From Choanephora cucurbitarum (Eukaryota > Mucoromycota > Mucoromycetes > Mucorales > Choanephoraceae): DNA of 64,000 bases. Where the stretch lies: the NCBI GenBank assembly GCA_025331435.1, contig JAIWNI010000009.1:248001-312000 (forward strand), given 5' to 3'. Shown here one piece after another: positions 11,686 through 24,524 of the stretch (its first letter is position 1; every line of letters starts with the position of its first letter). The position numbers and the translations under genes were made by a program. The notes beneath the pieces were generated by a model. It saw only the letters and a program-made list of their open reading frames with translations, was not told the DNA's origin and searched no databases.

Positions 11686-14600
11686 TTATTGATTACTTGA
11701 AGCAATGGTAGGTGCAGGCGATGAACCAAACATTTTTCTATCGTTGAATATTGTACCAAATGTAGGTGCTGTGTTAGGGGTTATGGTGGTTTTACCATCA
11801 AACGCAGTAGGTGAATCTAGAGGTGTCTTCAGTGTCATCTTCTTGCCGAACTTCTGGCCTGTTCTCTCAGCTTCCCAGTCTTCCCACTTCTTCATAACAA
11901 GACGTGAAGGGTCAAATTTGCCTTCAGCATCACCGTGTCCTTTGTCTTTCTCTGCACCAGCAACCACACGAGTAGCACCCCATGAGAAATCGTCAAAGTG
12001 CCAGAAAGAATAGATAGGCAGAATAAGATTCCAGACGGGCAAAGCAATGATATACACTTTAAAAAAGAAAAGAGATAGATTAGTCAAGCTATTCTTGAGA
12101 TAATTCATTTTATGACTTACCTATCATCCACATGACATAAACCAACTTGAGCGTAGTGATACCAATCAAGATAGCAGGAAGGAAAAGAATAGCAATCAAC
12201 AGAGCTAATGATTGCCATTGAGGCTCTGAAGAGACTGCTGAGCTGACAATCAAGTAGACGGTCATGACAATGGCGGCAGGTAACACCAATGTACCAATCA
12301 AGTCGACAAAGACCGAGAACTGCATGGACAGACAAGCAATACCACACAAATCAGAAACAAGAACCAACTCCATCAAATTATGAACAGTAGAGTTAATCCA
12401 ACGACGACGTTGAGAGAGCAACACTTTGAATTCGTCAGGTACGACAGTCTTACAGCGAGCTTGGGGTACAAACATCATTTGGCGACGAGGGAAAGTACGC
12501 AACATCAAGGTAGACAAGAAACGATCTTCACCCAATAGCAGCAAGTTCTTTTCGTGTAGAGTAGTAACCACATTTTGATTGTATTCGAGAATAATATCGG
12601 GGTTGGCAAGGATAGGAACCCAAGCACCATTTTTAGGTGACTTGATACGATACATACTGAAACAACCAGGTAAACAGGTTACAATACCAAACAGAGATTC
12701 AAATGCTTTAGCGTAGTGGTGAGAGATATAGTATTCAAATACTTGGATAGCAGTGACCCCTATTAAGAAAAAACATGTAAGTTGATATATTTTGAAAATT
12801 CTCAGCGTAGTTAAACGTACATGAAGTTCTCTTGTTGGCAATTCTTGTCTCACCACACAAACCCATGATGGTGATATCGTTAGCCATGGCGGCAACCATG
12901 TAGGTAAGGGCATCAGGCAAAACTTTAGTATCAGCATCCACCTATAACACAATTTAAGCATTTGTACAACTCTTTAAAAATTAACTTTAACTTACCATTA
13001 AAACCAATTCAAACTTATCGGGTGTTACACCTTTCATTAACCAAGTCATCTTCCAAAAGATTTCGTAATCAAGCTCCGATAGACGATCGTTAAACAAGAC
13101 TCTTTGAAAGAAACTCATCAAAATCAACTAGATATACATTAACATAGCAATAGTTAGTAAGACAGTTGAAGACAAATCGGGAGGGGGGGGGTTTCATTTA
13201 CCTGTGAATCACGTTTACCACGGTTACCAGCCTTTGGTGCATCGGCTTCTTCTTCGGTACCTGATTTAACAATAGTAATACAAGGAACTCCTTTGTAATG
13301 GCCGGCATACTGTTATTAGCAAGCAATTTCGAAGAAAAAAAGAACAATTAGTTTCTCCCATAAAAAGAAATACACAAATATTATTATATGGCTGTATAAC
13401 TTACCACTTTAGCCATATTTAATTGTTTTTCACCATCAGCAATAGCAAGGTAGGAGGCAGGCTTAGGGTTTGTCATAGTTGGATCCAGATCCATCATACT
13501 GACCACAATATCCGGTGTTGATTTTGATTCGCCGGCACCTGTGATCATACCATCAGCAATAACAAAGAAAATCTAATAAAAGAATTAGTATAAGCAAGTT
13601 CTCCTTTTGGCTTATATGAGAGAACTAGTCTTTGCTTTTGATACCTTATGCTTCTTAGAATATGTAGTCTCAGCTAAACTATCCATTGTGATGCGAAGAC
13701 CTTCTTCACCTTCGGAGTAACAGGTAACCAACAAAACTGTGTACAACTCAGTCTGGACAATATCAGATTGAGCACCACCGAGACCGACAGCAGAACTTTG
13801 TTCGCTAAAGGCAGGTGTGCCACGAGAAGAACCAGAACCCAAGGATGTAGATGAAGCACTATTCTGTACCTGCATAGGTCCGTAATTGTTGTAAGGTCCC
13901 GGAATGTGGTTAGCAGGGTCATCGTTACCACCTTTGATGGAACGCCAAGCCAACCAGTTTGATCTTCCACCAGGCTTAATCAAACGACGTGAGATAAACC
14001 ATTGGAACAGTAAAGCCATGGAGTAACGAACGACAATCATGGCAATAATGACCACAAGCATAAGGTTCATAATGATCTTGTCCGCAATACATCCGCCTGT
14101 TTCAGTTTCCATGATACCGACTCTATAACGAGACTCTAAACATTTGCGCACTGATGAGCCATTTTTTGTGTACAACAAAGCGTAGGACATATCTCCAGCA
14201 AGATTTTTACGGATGGTTGTATCCACATCCGAGCCATAAGGTGTAAGTGTATTATCGATATATTTTGTCAAGTTCAACACTAAATTTAGGTTAGTTTTTT
14301 TTTTTTGGTTCGTTTAGAATATATCTTACCTGAATCGCCTACTAAAGCTAGACCACGGCCATAAGTCAGATTTTTATTTAAATCCGCCCAATCAAAACCA
14401 AGGACGCCGATAGGTTTAGCATAGCTTTGTAATTCAGCAAGAGATAAACAAGTGTTGTTGGGAGGAGCTATACCACCTCCATAAGGATTGTTCAGATAGC
14501 AGATAGTGTTGGTAGGGTAGTTGGCACAATAGTTGTTTTTGTCGCCATTAAAGATGCTACTGATGTCTGTGTTTTCATAGTCATTGGTCAGGTTTAGGCC

Positions 14601-15660
14601 TTTAGAGGCAAAAAAGCTTTTCATTGTATCCATCTTATAGATCGAGCCAAACACTCGAACATCATTATAGTAAACGGGAATACGAGCACCATTTGTGATT
14701 TGTGAGAAAGGTGAGTTGCCTTCAGCTGTAGGACAGAGTGTTTTGTTGAGACCATAGGTAATAAATGCAAGAGCGCCACAAAGAAGAGCAATAATGTAAA
14801 CTAAAGAAAGCTAATAGAGAGCATGTTGATATGAATATTCTTTTTCTTTTTTTTTTATATTTTACCTTTTCTCTCCAAGCTTGTTGCACCATTGGGTTCT
14901 TCATTCGTAAACAAATGCTGAGGAACCAATTTGGAATACAGCATGTCATTAAGTAAGCCATCCAAGCCCACCAGCTAGTAAGCACCTTGACTTTCTCCTC
15001 GGGCTCTTCTGGTTGCTTTGTTTGATCTTGTTGCATTATCATAGCAGCCTCCTGCTGCTGATACATTTTTTGTTGCTGTAATTGATGCTGCAATCGATTT
15101 GGCATTGGGTTAGGACGAGGTCGTGCAGCACCATTTTGAGGCGATGCACCATAGCCACTGGAGCGGCCATAAGCTTGTTGTTGCTGTTGATTGCGCTGTT
15201 GCTGAGAGGGAGTTCTGAACATGCCTTGTCGAGGTCTTTGTCTTTCGGGACGAGAAAGAGAACGGGAGCGGTTCATACTAACCCGTTGATAAGTACCTTG
15301 ACCACCTTGAGGTCCCATCATAGGCTGTTGCGGGCCTGGCACTCCCCCTCCAGGAGGACGCATAGGTCTTCCCCCACTTGGATACATATTGCGTTGGTAT
15401 GGTTGTTGTTGTTGCTGAGATTGTCTATGAGGTTGATAATGTTGAGGTGGTTGTGGCTGCTGAGAACGAACTCGATTTGATTGTGGCTGTTGATTTTGAG
15501 TAGATGGGCGGGAACGAGAAAATTGATCCATGCCATAGGATTGCACACGTTGTTGACTACCTCTATACTGTTGTGATGATGGTCTTACAGCATGTTGTGG
15601 TTGTTGCGACAAGCGTGGATCAGACCGATGGCCTTGTTGTCGATTATTAGGATTTGACAT
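11686..15660 (-). CDS. CHS3-like: Chitin synthase, class IV (Chs3-type)
   Basis: A reverse-strand gene with roughly ten introns and about 1,100 residues. The start is ATG at 15660. The first 220 residues are a glutamine/arginine/proline-rich disordered tail, then membrane segments ([20 protein letters not shown]) and the class IV marker QQAWREK. The glycosyltransferase-2 core has all key motifs: [33 protein letters not shown] and the product-binding [16 protein letters not shown] (near 12380-12415). C-terminal membrane helices follow ([20 protein letters not shown]), then a hydrophilic tail to the stop at 11686. The enzyme adds GlcNAc from UDP-GlcNAc to growing chitin at the plasma membrane. 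No myosin motor domain is present, which separates it from classes V/VII. Very close agreement with the Chs3 QRRRW region makes the class secure. Confidence 0.93.
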
Positions 15661-16032
15661 GTTTCTCTGCTTTCAAATTTTTTTTTTAAAAAAAGACAGA
15701 GATAAATCTAAAATAAATATGTACAGTAAGGAAATATATATATATATAGAAAAGAGAATACACAAATCAAAAAGAAAAGAAAGAAAGAGAGAGAGAAAAA
15801 GAAATAACAAAAACAGAAAAAAATTATATATCCCAAAAAGAAAGAGGAGTTTTTATTTGATAAAGAAAAAATAGAATTTGTTACTATTTTCATCATTTAA
15901 AGGTTTCCAAGTGATGAATTGGCTGAAAAAAAAAAGTGGCCCCTGGCAGACGTTTATTTGCCACCGGGTCTTATTATGATGTTTGTGTAACACGACATTT
16001 ATTTTTATACTCTTTACATTTTAGGACAGAAT
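15661..16032. other. Intergenic, purine-rich
   Basis: The 5' flank of the chitin synthase gene. It contains long AG/GA tracts and a short TA repeat near 15737-15746. On the coding (reverse) strand this is the CT-rich promoter type seen ahead of other genes here. No gene seen. Confidence 0.4.
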
Positions 16033-18715
16033 TCAAACAAGATGTGCTAACCAAACCAATTAATCAGTCTTTAGCGTATAAAACAGTAAACCTAGCTTAC
16101 CTTGTGCAGGACAGATCAAAGCAGCAGTGTCCTCGACAGTCACCTGATGAAGTCTATGTCTAAATCTATATTGTACGAGGAGTTTCTTCTTCTCACCCAA
16201 ACAAGGATCATAAAAGCCGAGAATGTTTGACTGTCATAAATGTTATCTTTGTTTCTTAAAACGTATTATTTGTGTATTCTGTTACCTTTGAATGTCCGCC
16301 GGGGATAGTCAATCTCGACTCATGAACAAGCGTTTGGATAACCATGGTTACGTCGATCACTCCTTCTTCTGCTTCTGTTTCCAGATTTTGAGAATGGCCA
16401 TAAAGGGCCTTTACGATAACTAGGCCTATATAAAGAAAAAGATTTACATCAATCCAAGAAACAGGATAGTTGCACATTTTGTCATACCATCTTGTTTGTT
16501 TTCTTCTTGCTTCTTCTTTCGTTCAGCAATATCTGCCATTAATGACTGAGCATCTAATGCTTCTTGTTTACGGTTCTCAAGATATTCTGCATGTTCTTCA
16601 CGTAATTCTTCAATTTTCCTTTACAATAGATTCATATTAATTGTGTTTCTAAAACAAGAAAAAAATTTTTTTTCTTACTGTTGAATGAGTCGTTTTCTAC
16701 GGGGCTTTAATACCCATTGATCAATAGCCAGAGCTACCGAGGCTGGAATGATAGCTCCAAAGAACGCTAATCTTAAGTCAAAATCGGCAGAAAGAATAAT
16801 AGGCAATACGGCTTTTTGGCCAAGACGAGAGATCCTAAAGAAAACAATAGAGATGAACGGGCCTGTCTATTTCATCCTCCTTTCTATCTTCGTAATCAAC
16901 CAATCTCCCTCTTTTATCCCTTTCTTTCTTTCTTCTCTTTCCCTCTCTCTCTCTCCTCATTCTCCCTCACTTTCTTTATGTAGCATTTGTTTGTTCATCT
17001 CTTGCTCCAATACTCCTCGCTATCTCTTCCGCCCCTTACCTAAACTTAACAATCACACCTGAAGGCAACCCACATTCCATGGACATACCAATCCTTGTAT
17101 GTTGTGACAGTTTATGATCACTTCCAATGCTTGTTGTAATACCACCTTGAGAAGACAATGAGCATGAAAGACGAAGACGAGCTTGGTTAGGCAATTTGTA
17201 GCTGTATTCACCAGCAAGATGAGATGACATGACACCCGTCTATGGGATGAATTTAGTGTCGATTCAAATGAATTAATTCAAACTTAACTTACCTGGATTT
17301 CACCACTATAATTTGCCTTCTTGTTCATACCAGCCATACCAAGTGATACAGAAGATTTGTCCATCTTACGAGACAAATCACCTCCCCATCCAAAAAGTGA
17401 CCATTCACCTGTACGATAGGTGATATAACCAGTTGTTGCTGTGAACAGTCGTCGACCGGCAGTGACAGTAAGGATGGGAGGATCATGAATTGAGTTCAAT
17501 TGAGCAGTTGAATTGATGAAACTTTTTTTTTCTTATATGTCAATAGGAGATGTCTATAAATATGTGTGTATGTCTTACCTGTCAGACGATACTGAATAAT
17601 AGGTCTTTAACGTAAGCATTCTTGGCTTCAACATGGTAGCACTCAACTGTGAAACCAATGTCAGTAATAAATCATCAAATACCCTCTCTACCTTACCTCT
17701 CCCCACAACTTGGGAGACACTGTATGGCGAACGGTACCCAAGATATTTCCACCACCCATTCCAGCTCGAGACACCATCGTGCCACCAATAATGGCTTGTG
17801 TTTGAGGACCTATTTGTGTCTAGATAGACAGTCAATCTAAACCGGTATATCCAACTCAAGAAAAGTCTTTGCTTACTTCAAATGTATGACGCATAAACAA
17901 TTGTTGAGATTGAAGCTTTGTCAGGGCATACAGGGGACTCTTCTTTTTAGGTTGAGGTACAGGCTGACCAAAGCCAGCAAACACAGGTGGTTCATAAGGA
18001 TCAAACACTTGTGTAGCATCCAAAGTGAGCTGAAATTCACCTCTGGATCGAACCAAATTCTCTAACTCTTGTTCACGCTTCTGTCGAGCCTTCTTTTCGT
18101 ATTCTTCTCTTAACTATAATGTGTGTGTGTGTGTGTCAATTCTATCTGCTTCCTATGTATAGATATATATCATTTTACTTCTTCAGTAGATTTGTATCGT
18201 GGTCCAAGATCCCAAGTGGCATTTAAGCCTTCTTCTCCATAAGTATCATAAATCGCTCTTTTCTGAGGACTGCTTAATACTGTCGAGGGTCATAACTAAT
18301 GAGTCGTTTATCACTTGGAGTTGTTTGATTCAATAAGATACCTTCATAGGCCTTTTGAATCACTTGAAATCTGGATTCTGCCATTTTCTTTTTTGATTCA
18401 TCGGTATGCTAATAAACAAATAAGTTTGGTATGTCACTTCTTTTCTTTTCATTTCTTCTTTACCTTGTCAGGATGAAAGAAACGACAGAGTTTCTTGTAA
18501 GATTCTTTTATCTCTTCTTCTGTGGCCTTTAAGAAACAAACGTTAGTTAAGAAGAAACACTGTGGATAGTGTTGACATACTTTTCTAGAGATGTTCAAGA
18601 CACCATAATAATCAGCTGAAGAAGGGGCCAAGTCCTTTTCAAGTTTCTGTAACTCGTCCTCGTCTACTTCATGAACCTCATGATCGATCGTCTGTGTATA
18701 TTCATAAGGATCCAT
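16033..18715 (-). CDS. DNAJC11-like: DNAJC11-like J-domain protein of the mitochondrial membrane
   Basis: Reverse-strand, about nine exons. It starts at 18715 (MDPYEYTQTIDHEVHEVDE), then a J domain (ADYYGVLNISRKATEEEIKE...CRFFHPDK) with the HPD tripeptide intact. The rest matches the DNAJC11/DUF3395 architecture: a beta-rich middle (GEFQLTLDATQVFDPYEPP, AGEYSYKLPNQARLRLS), a membrane segment near 16750-16800, a basic coiled coil (PRRKRLIQQ...EELREEHAEYLENRK), and the conserved C-terminal block with YDPC, a run of lysines and LHQVTVEDTAAL. Animal DNAJC11 associates with the MICOS/SAM machinery and affects cristae. The last intron (GTAAGC...TTAG) gives a C terminus PAQAHLV, close to the family end; if retained, translation continues to another stop at about 16060. 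Confidence 0.87.
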
Positions 18716-18937
18716 TCTATCAAGTCTCTTTTTATGCTGAATAGAAAGAGAAAGAGAAAATAATAATAAAAAATTAGGCGAATAATGAGATTGAAATTTG
18801 GCAGGACTACCCTTGTGGTGCACAGCATGTCTGAAATTTTCAACACTCTAGTCTCATAAACACCTTTCAGTCTATTAGCTATTCTACAGTTCAATTCAAA
18901 TAAGAATTATCTACAGAGGATACATGGTTTATTGTTG

Positions 18938-19835
18938 TCAATGAAGAAAAATATGCTCTATGCGATTACCCATTTTGACATATATTTTTGAGATAAAGAA
19001 AGTCTGGTTTACTATATGACTAATGGCTTTGGGTGGTATAGTGACTGATTCAATCTTGCTCTGTTCTAATGACCAGGCAATACTTGTATGAAATCGAGGT
19101 GGATCATAGAACACAGGCTTATGAAATTGAGTCATCACTCTATCGACCTGTTTCATACATTCCAAAAGCTTAGAAAGAAATGAGTCAGTGCTCTCTTTAT
19201 CTGATATCATCATTCCTTCTTTTCTACCTCATTGTAGCCTTTACCAATTTCCAATGTCATGAAAGATCGTGTCTTTTCATCATTGGTCAAGGGAGCCAAT
19301 TGAGCAAAAGCGATATCAAAGCAAACAGTATCTTGCAACGCATCCTTGATTGCTTGCGTGAATGAGTCTAATTGATGTTTCCGTAAATAGACAGGCCTAC
19401 TTAGACTGATATGTTGTTCTTCAATCGACTCAAGACCATCCAGATACTCGGTTAAGCTGTCCAGTTCGTTTGTAAGGTCGACTAGAGTCAATTATTAGAA
19501 TTCAAACATACATGTTATCCATAAGCACTCCAATGCTTACCTTTGCAATAGACGTAGGTAGCCCAGCTGTCATGCTTATGATCTACAGTGCGAACTCTCC
19601 CTTTGTGCTTTTCATTGCTGGTTGGTGTAGATAGTTGAGGCTGAAAGAAAGAAGGCAGTTTAGGTAACTTGGTTCTGCCTACTTGTTTAATTACTTGTCC
19701 TAATGTCTCTTCTTTTGTATTTGCTCTTTCTTACTTTTCGCTCTCAAGGTGATGGGAGGCCTTTCGCTTTGACAGAGTCAAGTCTTCTTCTTCTTCTTCT
19801 GTTGATGAGCTGTCATAGTCAACGATGGAGGTCAT
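18938..19835 (-). CDS. USB1: U6 snRNA 3' phosphodiesterase (USB1/Mpn1)
   Basis: The start is ATG at 19835 (MTSIVDYDSSSTEEEEED), an acidic N-terminal tail. Three introns can be placed; the protein has roughly 260 residues. Both catalytic H-x-S motifs of the 2H phosphoesterase superfamily are present: EQHISLSRPV and RFHTSIAWSL, separated by about 115 residues. Family positions such as the W in HDSWATYVYCK and the FDIAFAQ...LTNDEKTRSFMTLEIGKGY block also match. USB1 trims the oligoU tail of U6 snRNA in the nucleus and leaves a terminal phosphate, protecting U6 from decay. It is divergent from the MEA1-like gene, whose start lies only 102 bases away, so they probably share a promoter. Confidence 0.9.
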
Positions 19836-19937
19836 GACAAAAAAAAATCCTTTGTTCTGTATTTTAAAACTTGGTGTTTCCTGTCTCTCTTTTTTGTTTT
19901 TCTTTTCTCAATTTTATTTTTAATTTTTAAAGGCAAA

Positions 19938-20631
19938 ATGGAGCAAGCAGCAACAAAGTTAGATATTGAAGACAAAGGTGCTATTCCAACTGTATTGAAT
20001 TTATTTTCTGGCTAAAGAAAAAAAAACTATTTTTGACAAGTAGAAACGAATGAAATTGATGAAGATTTTGTAGAAGATTTTGCACGCCAACTAGACTCAA
20101 GTAAGTTTCCTCTCCCCTTTTTTTGTGTCCTTTTTTTGGGTTTAATTACAGCCAATCAAGTTGTTCGCATTCAGGAACAACATCAAGAAGACGAAGAAGA
20201 AAGTGAGGAAGAGTCATTCAATGAAGACACAAGTGAATATCAACAAATTCCTCAAGATGAAGAAGATATGTATCAACAGCTTATGTCAGAAGACGAAGAG
20301 GAAGAACAAGAAGAAGGAGAGGAAGTAGACTTGGATGCACCTTTAGTAATCAAAGTAGAGCCTTCAAATCAATTGAATTCAGGTAAAGCAAAAATATAAG
20401 AAAGAAAAAAAGAAGGAGGGGAAATAACGGTTTAATTCAACAGAAACATCTGACTTGATCAGATCTATTATGAGCAATATTCAGTTATCAAATGATGCGA
20501 TACCAGGTAAAAATAGTACAAAAATAGAGAGAAAGAAAAAGACGCGCTTATCTATACAATTATCTCCCTTTTAAGATTGGGCTAAAAAAATACCAGAAGA
20601 TGCTTGGCTTCCACGCGTAAAAGAAAATTAA
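19938..20631 (+). CDS. MEA1-like acidic protein
   Basis: Five small exons splice into about 150 residues: MEQAATKLDIEDK, ETNEIDEDFVEDFARQLDS, the long acidic exon from about 20152, then DLIRSIMSNIQLSNDAIP and DWAKKIPEDAWLPRV. Introns start GTGCTA, GTAAGT, GTAAAG and GTAAAA. The middle is highly acidic (runs of E/D) with a YQQIPQDEED motif. The end (helix, then IPDWAKKIPEDAW) matches the conserved C terminus of animal male-enhanced antigen 1, where V-P-x-W-A-x-x-I-x-x-x-x-W follows a hydrophobic helix, and the YQPLNQD motif is also mirrored. The biochemical function of MEA1 is not well known, so none is claimed. The match rests on two short motifs but their order and spacing agree. Confidence 0.62.
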
Positions 20632-21162
20632 AGATTGACATGTATTTCTATTTCAATGAACAAAAGAAAAGATGATAAGAGAGAGGGGGGTAAGGATAGA
20701 AATAAGAATAAATGATTGCGCGTGGTATTGACTAGGTGCGTGTACACGTATAAGATGAGATAGGCTCAGAGGAACGAATAACAACTGTATCAGTTTCTAA
20801 TAAGGCAAAAAAAGCGTGTTTAAACTACCAGTGACTGTCCCACTATAAAATAGCGCGTATCCATTGGTTAAGAGAGACCTGCAAAATTATGTGCGCTCTC
20901 TACTTCTCACACTGTAAGGAAATTTTTTTCTTGATAAAAACTTCTACTGATTTTTATTACGCCCTTCTTTTTTTTTTCTCTCTCTCTTTTCTATATAACA
21001 AAAAAAAAGCTGTAAGTAATTCAATGGTTAATACTTGTCTTTGATGTGTGTGTGTTTGGGTACTTTTGATGGATTTTTATACATCATTGACCAAAAAAGA
21101 TGGATTTGAATGAGTTTTTAATAAAATTTCTTTTTTTTTTATAAATCAAAAAAGTAACTCAA

Positions 21163-21676
21163 ATGCCTAAGGAAACCACCAAGACCACCAAGCGTGCTGC
21201 TGCTGCCAAGCCTGAAGAAAAGAAGCGTCGTGCCAAGAAGGACCCCTCTGCCCCTAAGCGTAGTTTATCTGCATACATGTTTTTCTCTCAAGAATGGAGA
21301 GACACCATCAAGAAGGAAAACCCTGAAGCTTCATTTGGTAAGGATTGTTACTGACCACTTTTTTTTTCTTGATTAAGAAAAGAAAGGGAAGGGAAGTTGA
21401 TGATTTGTCTTGTACTGATGGTTATTGTTAGGTCAAATTGGTAAGCTCCTTGGTGAAAAATGGAAGTCCATGGATGATGAAGAAAAGAAGGTAATCATCA
21501 AAGTATACATGTAGAAGCATAGCAAAATATCTGATGTGTTGTCATTTCTATTAGCCCTACATTGAAATGGCTGAAGCTGACAAGAAGCGTTATGAAAGCG
21601 AAAAGGCCTCTGCTGTAAGTTACACATTACCAAGTAAACATTCAACAGATGACTGATTTATACAATATAGAAATAA
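21163..21676 (+). CDS. NHP6: HMG-box chromatin protein, NHP6 type
   Basis: Exons 21163-21337, 21432-21490, 21555-21614 and 21671-21676 give about 99 residues. A lysine/alanine-rich basic tail (residues 1-25) precedes a single HMG box: [20 protein letters not shown], then [20 protein letters not shown] and [18 protein letters not shown]. This is the NHP6A/B plan: one sequence-nonspecific, DNA-bending HMG box with a basic N-terminal arm. NHP6 works with the FACT complex on nucleosomes and aids Pol II and Pol III transcription. The final exon appears to code only one residue and the stop (AAATAA). The upstream 200 bases contain CT-rich tracts common to strong promoters in this window. Confidence 0.9.
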
Positions 21677-22644
21677 ATAAATTCCCCTCTCTCTATTTGC
21701 TTGTATCTCTTTCCCTTTCATATGTCATTCTAATCTCTTATTCCAATTATTAAAACTATTATTTACAAGAACATATAATCAATACACTTGAGATCAGGAA
21801 TTACTTCCCTTCTCGTTTTCGGCATACCACAAATTAGGTAGCTTGACAGTCAAGTCTTTTAATTTAACTTAATTTGAGTTAAAGGAGAATAGTGTTCATG
21901 ATGAAATGATGACCTCTGAGCTTATTTGAGACAACTGAAAGTACCCTGTATCTAAATTGCATGTTGCGTCTATCACTCTTACAGTATAGTTCATTGAGCA
22001 TTCTTTTTTTCTTCAAATAAAGTCGTAGAGAATGATACTAGGGTTCCCTTAGACCAGCCAAGACATTGCTAGCTATCGTGCTTCTACGTTGAATCGTCAA
22101 GTATCTATTTAAGCTGTAGCTATGTTATTTGGCTTTTGCTATTAGCATAAGAATCAGAATGCAAACAGTTACGTCTTGTTTATCTCTTTAACATTAGGCT
22201 ACGACTCTATGGATTTGGAATAGCCTCTTTTGAAATAAACGCTACTTTGTCATTAAATAGTTCATTGTGTCACCAAAAAAGGATTTTCTTTTGAAAGTGC
22301 GCTCTACAGACACCCCGAAATTGGCATTTGAATGATGAAAATTATGCAGAAAACAAGAATGATTTGTTTAGAAAGAAAAAGAGTCATTCTCTGTTTACTG
22401 TCTTGCTAAATTATATAAAGCAATCACTTTGAAGAAGAAAAGAAAGAGGGATAAAGAGTGAAATACATAATTGCTTATTAAGAGTAAAAAAAAAGAGGCG
22501 GAGAACAATGTACACTGGCAGAGTTCAAATAAAAATGATCCAATACATTTCCATTTGAAGTAAAGCTATTCTAGCTGTAATAAAATACTTAAAAAAAACT
22601 TTTTTCTTTCTTTTTCTTTTTTCTACTTTTTGTTTCTTGTCTTT
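21677..22644. other. Intergenic, no gene seen
   Basis: About 970 bases between the HMG gene and the CNNM/MAM3 gene. A dyad of the kind TTAACTTAATTTGAGTTAA is seen near 21862-21880. No coding frame, tRNA or repeat recognised. Confidence 0.4.
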
Positions 22645-24311
22645 ATGTCAAACATATACAGTATATCCAAAACAAGAACACTTGTGGTTGCTGCTGCATC
22701 TTTATTTACAAGCATTTATGGTCAACCATTGAACCCTTATGCTGAACCAGAAGCGGAAGAACCCGAAATCGATTATGGTTCTGCTGAATTTTACGAAAAG
22801 TTAGTCATCATCTTTGGCCTTGTCATTATCGGTGGTGTCTTTGCTGGTATGTTAGAATGAACTGTAGCCAGCGATATACTCATGCACTTATCAAATATAG
22901 GTCTCACTTTGGGTTTAATGGGTCTCGATGAAACAAACCTTCATGTGCTTACTCAATCTGGCTCAGAGACTGAGAAGAAGCATGCCAAGCAAGTACTTCG
23001 ATTACTTCATCGAGGTAAGCATTGGGTCTTGGTTACTTTGCTCTTGTCCAATGTGATTGTCAATGAAACACTGCCTATCATTCTTGATGGTGTATTGGGT
23101 GGTGGTTGGAAGGCTGTTGTCATTTCTACTGCTCTTATTGTTATCTTCGGCGAGTAAGTCATGTTCATTCTGTTTTCTTCTGTTTACTTATATTTTTCTA
23201 TAGAGTAATTCCACAATGTACGTATTTTTGTTGTATAGTCGCACAAATGTAAACATAACATTTTCTCTTTTTATAGCTATTTGTGTACGTTATGGCTTAG
23301 CTATTGGCGCCAAAACGGCACCGTAAGTATAGACTGATTTTCTGCAAAAATGAAGAGTCTCATGTATTTTATAGTATGGTGCTTGCATTGATGTATGTCA
23401 TGTACCCTATCGCTTATCCTACTGCCAAACTGTTGGATTATGTGTTGGGTGAATCTCATGGTACAATCTACAAGAAGGCTGGTCTCAAATCACTTGTCTC
23501 TCTTCATCAATCAGTCAACCCTGCCGATGTAGATGCCTTGACTGAAGATGAAGTGACTATCATTGGTGCCGTGCTCGATTTAAGATCCAAGCCTGTCTCT
23601 CAGATCATGACACCTATTGCTGATGTATTCACTCTCTCAACAGACGATATCTTGAATGAAGAGCTTGTGGATAAGATTTTGATTGCTGGTTATTCTCGTA
23701 TCCCTGTTCATGCTCCCAATGACAAGATGAACTTTGTTGGCATGTTGCTCACTAAGCGCTTGATTACCTATGACCCTGAAGATGCTTCTCCTGTCAAGAG
23801 CCTTCAGATCAGTACATTGCCCGAAACTGGACCAGACACTAGCTGCCTTGATATCCTGAACTTCTTCCAAGAAGGCAAAAGTAAGTTGTCAATTCAGATG
23901 GGTATTTATGACTAACATGATATAGGTCATATGGCTTTGATTTCAAATGAGCCTGGAGCCAACAGTGGTGCCTTGGGTGTAATTACATTGGAAGACGTGA
24001 TTGAGGAATTGATTGGCGAAGAGATTATTGATGAAACTGATGTCTATGTTGACGTTCATAACAAGATTCGAGTTGTTCGTCGCCAAGTACACAACAGTAG
24101 ACGTAACAGTCGTCTGACTCGCTTGTTGTCTGCTCATAAACGCAAGCCTGCTCGTGAAAACTCTGCTGGCTCTGTTCATGATGGTAGCAAGAAGGTAGTC
24201 GAACCTTACTTGAAGCCTGTCTATGGTGCTGTCAATGATACCTCTATCCTATCTACCTCACCTGAACAACACAAAGGTGAAAACCAACCTCTCTTAAATA
24301 ATAGACAATAG
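22645..24311 (+). CDS. MAM3-like: CNNM/MAM3 family membrane protein (DUF21 plus CBS pair)
   Basis: Six or so exons from ATG 22645, about 470 residues. An N-terminal signal-anchor-like segment ([14 protein letters not shown]) and acidic ectodomain precede the DUF21/CNNM transmembrane domain: [65 protein letters not shown] and the C-terminal helix with [18 protein letters not shown]. The FGEVIPQ and [11 protein letters not shown] motifs are hallmarks. A Bateman module follows with [26 protein letters not shown] and [23 protein letters not shown]. Animal CNNMs bind Mg-ATP and move or sense magnesium; yeast Mam3 sits in the vacuole membrane and affects manganese/magnesium. A basic serine-rich tail ends the protein. 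The gene is complete. Confidence 0.92.
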
Positions 24312-24524
24312 TAATAGTAATAAAAAATCGAAAAAGAAGCCAATTCTGATTGGTTCTGAATACAGTTGATCTTCTTTAGTCGTTGACAAACAGAGTGAGA
24401 TCTTGCTGTTTTACAAGCAATAGATTAAATTTCGAACTCCTTGTTCATTGATTATGAAATGATGTCACTTATTTATATAGCGTCAACTTTGATTTGTTTT
24501 CTTTTTTTCTTATTTTTTTTAATC

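Noticed and set aside
15082..15480. Forward ORF of 132 codons
   Set aside because: Antisense to the glutamine-rich N terminus of chitin synthase; it translates to leucine-rich repeats from CTG/TTG strings.
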